A stretch of 64,000 bases of DNA from positions 30,789,434-30,853,433 of the forward strand of contig NC_019859.2 in the NCBI RefSeq assembly GCF_002234675.1, given 5' to 3'. Position numbers and translations under genes: made by a program. This document shows positions 36,739-64,000 of this stretch, in pieces; position 1 is the stretch's first letter; each line of letters opens with the position of its first letter. The notes beneath the pieces are model-generated. The model had not been told where the DNA came from. It searched no databases and worked only from the letters and a program-made list of their open reading frames with translations. This DNA is from Oryzias latipes. Taxonomy: Eukaryota > Chordata > Actinopteri > Beloniformes > Adrianichthyidae.

Positions 36739-38433
36739 GGGGGATTGTTTTAACCAGGAGATGACTGGGTCACCGGCAGCACGGCTCTGTAGAAACACGT
36801 GCAACACATTTATGTCTCAGGACGTTTGCAACAAGAGGTTGATATGCATTCTTCCTAATAAACTTCATGGTTGCAGATGAATGCAGGCAGTTTACACACA
36901 AAGAAATGCAAATAGATTTATCTTTTTCTTATTTAAAAAGTCTTTGAACAAATATGCAAATAAATAGACATTCCCTCCCAAGCATCCATTCATGCATTTT
37001 TTTGTTGTTGTTGACTCATTCTGGGGGTGTGTGACCAGTTTCTCTGGTTATGATTCAATTCCTCTGCGTAGCACCCAGATGTTCGGCAGCAACTTCCAGG
37101 TTTTTCAGCACGGAGGATTTATTTGTTGCTCATGAAGTCGGTGTGCAATAAAACTCCTGTGCACAACAACGAGAACGTGATCTGTGCCGTTTGGTCTTTG
37201 TGTCCTGCAGCAAACCGCTGCACAACATGAAAATGAAAACATCCCTTCACCCTCACACCATGACAAAGACGGGGCCTCTAGTAGACCTTTCTCTTCCCCT
37301 TCCATACTATCATTATGACTTTTTTTTAAATGACTCACCTGAGAATGCAAAGAGGTCTGTGAAGGACACCAACATGCTTGCATTTAAACCGATTAGATCA
37401 TATACAAAAAATAGCTATGCGTTTATACATATGTACTAAAAAATTACAGGTTTAGATTTTTTTTTTGCCTTTGAGTATTTCTATCGTGGTTGAAAAAAAC
37501 AAACAAAGAGAAACAAATGTGTTTGAGTAACATGAAGAACGCACTCCTGCCGTCACCGCTTGGCTTGTAAAGTGCTCTTAAGTGTCTACAGAGAAATACT
37601 TCTTTCCTTTAAAGTGATGTGAAGGAAGAAAGTCATCCATCCTCGCTCCAAGTCGGCCTACAGATCGCTGACATGCATGCAGCATGTTATTTGGGAGAAA
37701 ATGAGAGGAAGATCGTGGCGGTTTACAAGGGCGAGGTTAATGCGTGGGACTGGCGAGGGAACGGCCGTTACACATGGTGGCAGCGCGTGGCGTACGCCTT
37801 CTTCATCACCAGAGTCCAAAAGTCTCTGAGCGGTCTGGGCGAGCTTTACGTCGACGCAGAGCGCTTCGGTCACTTCTCAAAGGATATGTTTCACGAGTGG
37901 AAAGATCGCTGCTGGTGTGAACAAATGAACACGGATCCCTTTTTGTTTGAAAGGTCGGTGGTGTTTTCGGATGAAAGCCTTCAAAAATCAAAGCAGTTTT
38001 CTGAGGTAGGATGAATGGATGGTGCCTCTAACAGGAAGGAGAACACCCGTCCAAAGACTGGAAGGTGTGTTAGCTGTTAGAGTGGCTACTAAAGGAAAGA
38101 CATGGCTACTTGCAGTGTTACAGGTTCAGTAGCACGGCATGGATCAGTCAGTAAATGTTTACCGAACAAGAGCGGGAACTGCGGCTGTCAGGTGTCCAAA
38201 GAAATCTTCAAAGCAAGCGGTTTCTTGTAAAACAATGTCTCTTAATTTTAAATTTTCTAATAAAAAAAAAAGGTTCCAAAGAACAAAAAGAAATAAAGAT
38301 GGGATCATCTAATAGCAGCTCTTTAAACCAAAATCATGAGGAGGGAACGTGGAGGGAGGTCAGAGGAAGGCTGCAGGCCGGACTCAACACAAACCTGTCA
38401 GCACAATCAACCCTTCCCACGGATGACGCGCTC

Positions 38434-62325
<23,892 letters not shown>

Positions 62326-62893
62326 CTAGAAAAGGAGAAAAGAACATTTTTTAGCAGCTGTTTATATTGGCTCAATACAAATCAGTCTACAAAATGAAAG
62401 AAAAAAAAAACAAAAACACATACTGACACTTAAATTGATGAACTCCAATAACACACAAAATACTATGTTTAGTTTAAATGTGTTGCTGGGTCAAGTTTCT
62501 AGATGCTAAGTTCCAGAAAGGTTTTTGCAGTGCCAGAAAAACAGATGATAGTTTTTACAAGTGAATAAAACAAGGAGATTAACCTAAATGCACCACGGCA
62601 TGACAGCTTTAACCGATTTATGTGCTAGGCATTTTATTTTACATAAATGAAAACCTTCCTGTATTCTATATTATTTAAAATTAAGGGAGAACTTAGGGCT
62701 TCAGGATGTCATGTTGGACATTGAAGAGGTCTTTGAAGCAGGCCAAGGACTAAAAGAAGTGGGAAAGGTTCTGCAGGATTTGAGTGAATTTACTTATTCC
62801 CCCCTAACAACTCAGACACTTTCAGAGGTTGAAGTTTCCTCTTTTAAAAAACTTCTTAGCCTGTCGGATCTGCGAAGGTTTGTAAATACTAGG

Positions 62894-63501
62894 TAGGCCT
62901 GCACAATATACCGCAAATTTATCGTTATCCCAATATCCAGCTCTGCAATATGCATATCGCAAAAGACGGCGAATATCGCAATAAATCGCAAACCCAAAAT
63001 GTGTTAAAACAATCTTCTAGCAGCTTGAAGCATTTAACGAATCAAATAAATCCCTTTATGCTTTGACCAATCAGATGGACGCCTTCCCATTGTTGACCAA
63101 TCAGATGGAGGCCTATTATGTTAACCCTGGTCCTGAAGAGCCTCAACCCTGCCTGTTTTCCAGCTCTCCTTAACCAGCTTGCTGTTGATTGGCTGACTTG
63201 AGTGATTTCACATCCTGATTGACTGAACACACCTGATTTTGGTTATCATTATCGAGCAGTCTAGGGAGAATTGGAAAACAGACAGGGTTGAGGCTCTTGA
63301 GGACCAGGGTTAGCCACCCTGACGTTTGTCCCCCATGTCGATGAGGGTCATTTGGAGTATAATTTTTAAACTGTTGCAATGAAATGGGAATGATGTTTTT
63401 GTTTATTTTTCTATTTGTTTATTTACCGCAAATTTATCGTTATCGCAATATTGATCACTAATATCGCATATCGCAAGTTTTCCTCATATCGTGCAGCCCT
63501 A
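62894..63501. mobile_element. hAT-type MITE, family C, copy 3, with nested insertion
   Basis: Begins taggcctgcacaatat and ends atatcgtgcagcccta. Flanked by a perfect 8-bp duplication ATACTAGG (62886-62893 and 63502-63509), the hAT hallmark. Interrupted by a family B foldback at 63124-63310. Also holds a short internal duplication, gaccaatcagatgga, near 63064 and 63096. Lies in smurf2 intron 1. Confidence 0.85.
63124..63310. mobile_element. Foldback MITE, family B, copy 2 (nested)
   Basis: Left arm accctggtcctgaagagcct, then gcctgttttccagctctcct; right arm the inverse, ending aggaccagggt. Sits between TTA on the left and TA on the right. Inserted in hAT-type copy 3; copies 1 and 2 of that family lack it at the matching place. 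Confidence 0.8.
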
Positions 63502-63814
63502 ATACTAGGCATTGTGACATGGTCCAGGTGAATACTTGATTCTGATTGGCTGCTGGGTGTGGATTAAAAAGTGATAGATAACTCACAGCGATAAAGCACA
63601 CAAGAAAATGAATGTTCGGTCACGTATCACTGCGCTGGTACAAAACTCAAAACATACGTTGAGATGCATTACTCCACAGTTTGTAACAACAGCAAGACAG
63701 CAGAAAAGGCATGGGTGATTTTATTGTTTCCTTTAACATTCTCGGTGAATTTGATAATTTTGAAGACTGGGATGCAGCAGAGGAGAAAGAGAGAAGAGAA
63801 GAAAAAAAGGGGAG

Positions 63815-64000
63815 ATGAGATACAACCAAGTGACACTGGAAGAATTAAACTATTTAGAGGATGAAGAGGACGAGATAAACACAAAGCAAATCACAAAACG
63901 GGCAGTTAATATATTTAGAGACGTCCTAGCTCAAAAAAACGTGGACTTTGAAAACTACACTCTCCATGACAGTCAATCAGATGACAGGATGATCAGATCT
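63815..64000 (+). CDS. Partial ORF, transposon-like (DUF3504/Crypton-like?)
   Basis: Open for 62 codons from an ATG at 63815 to the window end. It begins MRYNQVTLEELNYLEDEEDE and continues TKQITKRAVNIFRDVLAQK. An acidic lead followed by a 'threonine-lysine ... VNIFRDxL' segment resembles the DNA-binding start of tyrosine-recombinase-derived (KIAA1958/ZMYM/QRICH1-type) proteins found in Crypton elements. An upstream open piece in another frame (SVNxEFDNFEDWDAAEEKER, about 63735-63810) could belong to it with a 1-base shift. Its position in smurf2 intron 1 suggests an insertion. Family call is tentative. Confidence 0.35.
   Translation, partial: MRYNQVTLEELNYLEDEEDEINTKQITKRAVNIFRDVLAQKNVDFENYTLHDSQSDDRMIRS

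Larger units (their letters stand above)
36010..38433 (-). other. Presumed smurf2 3'UTR
   Basis: Stretch after the smurf2 stop codon on the - strand, up to a candidate AATAAA (36027-36032, TTTATT on +); others lie at 36077 and 37118. It holds MITE family A copy 3 and a short foldback at 36267-36348. The part 37600-38020 is more GC-rich and carries a 131-codon ORF on the opposite strand. The true 3' end is not proved. Confidence 0.45.

Overview
The window is vertebrate nuclear DNA, almost certainly from a percomorph-type teleost (medaka or cichlid grade). The evidence is intron-split genes with GT-AG boundaries, fish-sized introns, protein products that match vertebrate families along their length, and a dense scatter of short fish-type DNA transposons. 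Nothing prokaryotic, viral or CRISPR-like was seen. The species cannot be fixed from sequence alone.

Layout. 1-8.6 kb: the 3' half of a MICALL1 gene (+ strand), meeting tail to tail a complete six-exon C22orf23/EVG1 (UPF0193) homologue on the - strand (8.65-11.2 kb). 11.2-13.9 kb: intergenic, with one unassigned candidate C-terminal exon (-). 13.88-15.86 kb: a complete three-exon Kruppel-like factor, most like KLF1 (+). 16-19.6 kb: AT-rich, repeat-bearing spacer. 19.62-33.27 kb: a complete 21-exon CEP95 (+) with an in-frame polyglutamine tract. 33.3-36 kb: spacer holding an unusual cluster of CTCF-like motifs. 36-64 kb: SMURF2 (-), 3'UTR and 18 coding exons covering the C2, WW and HECT domains; the first coding exon lies beyond the right edge. 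A transposon-like partial ORF runs off the end inside SMURF2 intron 1.

The genes do not form one pathway. MICALL1 is a Rab effector of recycling endosomes, KLF1-type factors drive erythroid transcription, CEP95 is a centrosomal protein and SMURF2 is a ubiquitin ligase of TGF-beta/BMP signalling. MICALL1 next to C22orf23, and CEP95 next to SMURF2, are adjacent pairs also in human (22q13 and 17q), so the window joins two ancestral blocks around a KLF gene.

Exon coordinates were set by hand from splice sites and reading phase. The exon sums are phase-consistent for CEP95 (2655 nt, 884 aa), C22orf23 (579 nt, 192 aa), the KLF (1089 nt, 362 aa) and the SMURF2 part (2222 nt, 739 complete residues). 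The strongest points in the hunt are: a TA-flanked MITE lying exactly in frame inside an L1 ORF2; a nested hAT element with a perfect 8-bp target duplication; a GC-AG intron, a NAGNAG acceptor and a possible cassette exon in SMURF2; and convergent CTCF-like motifs around CEP95.
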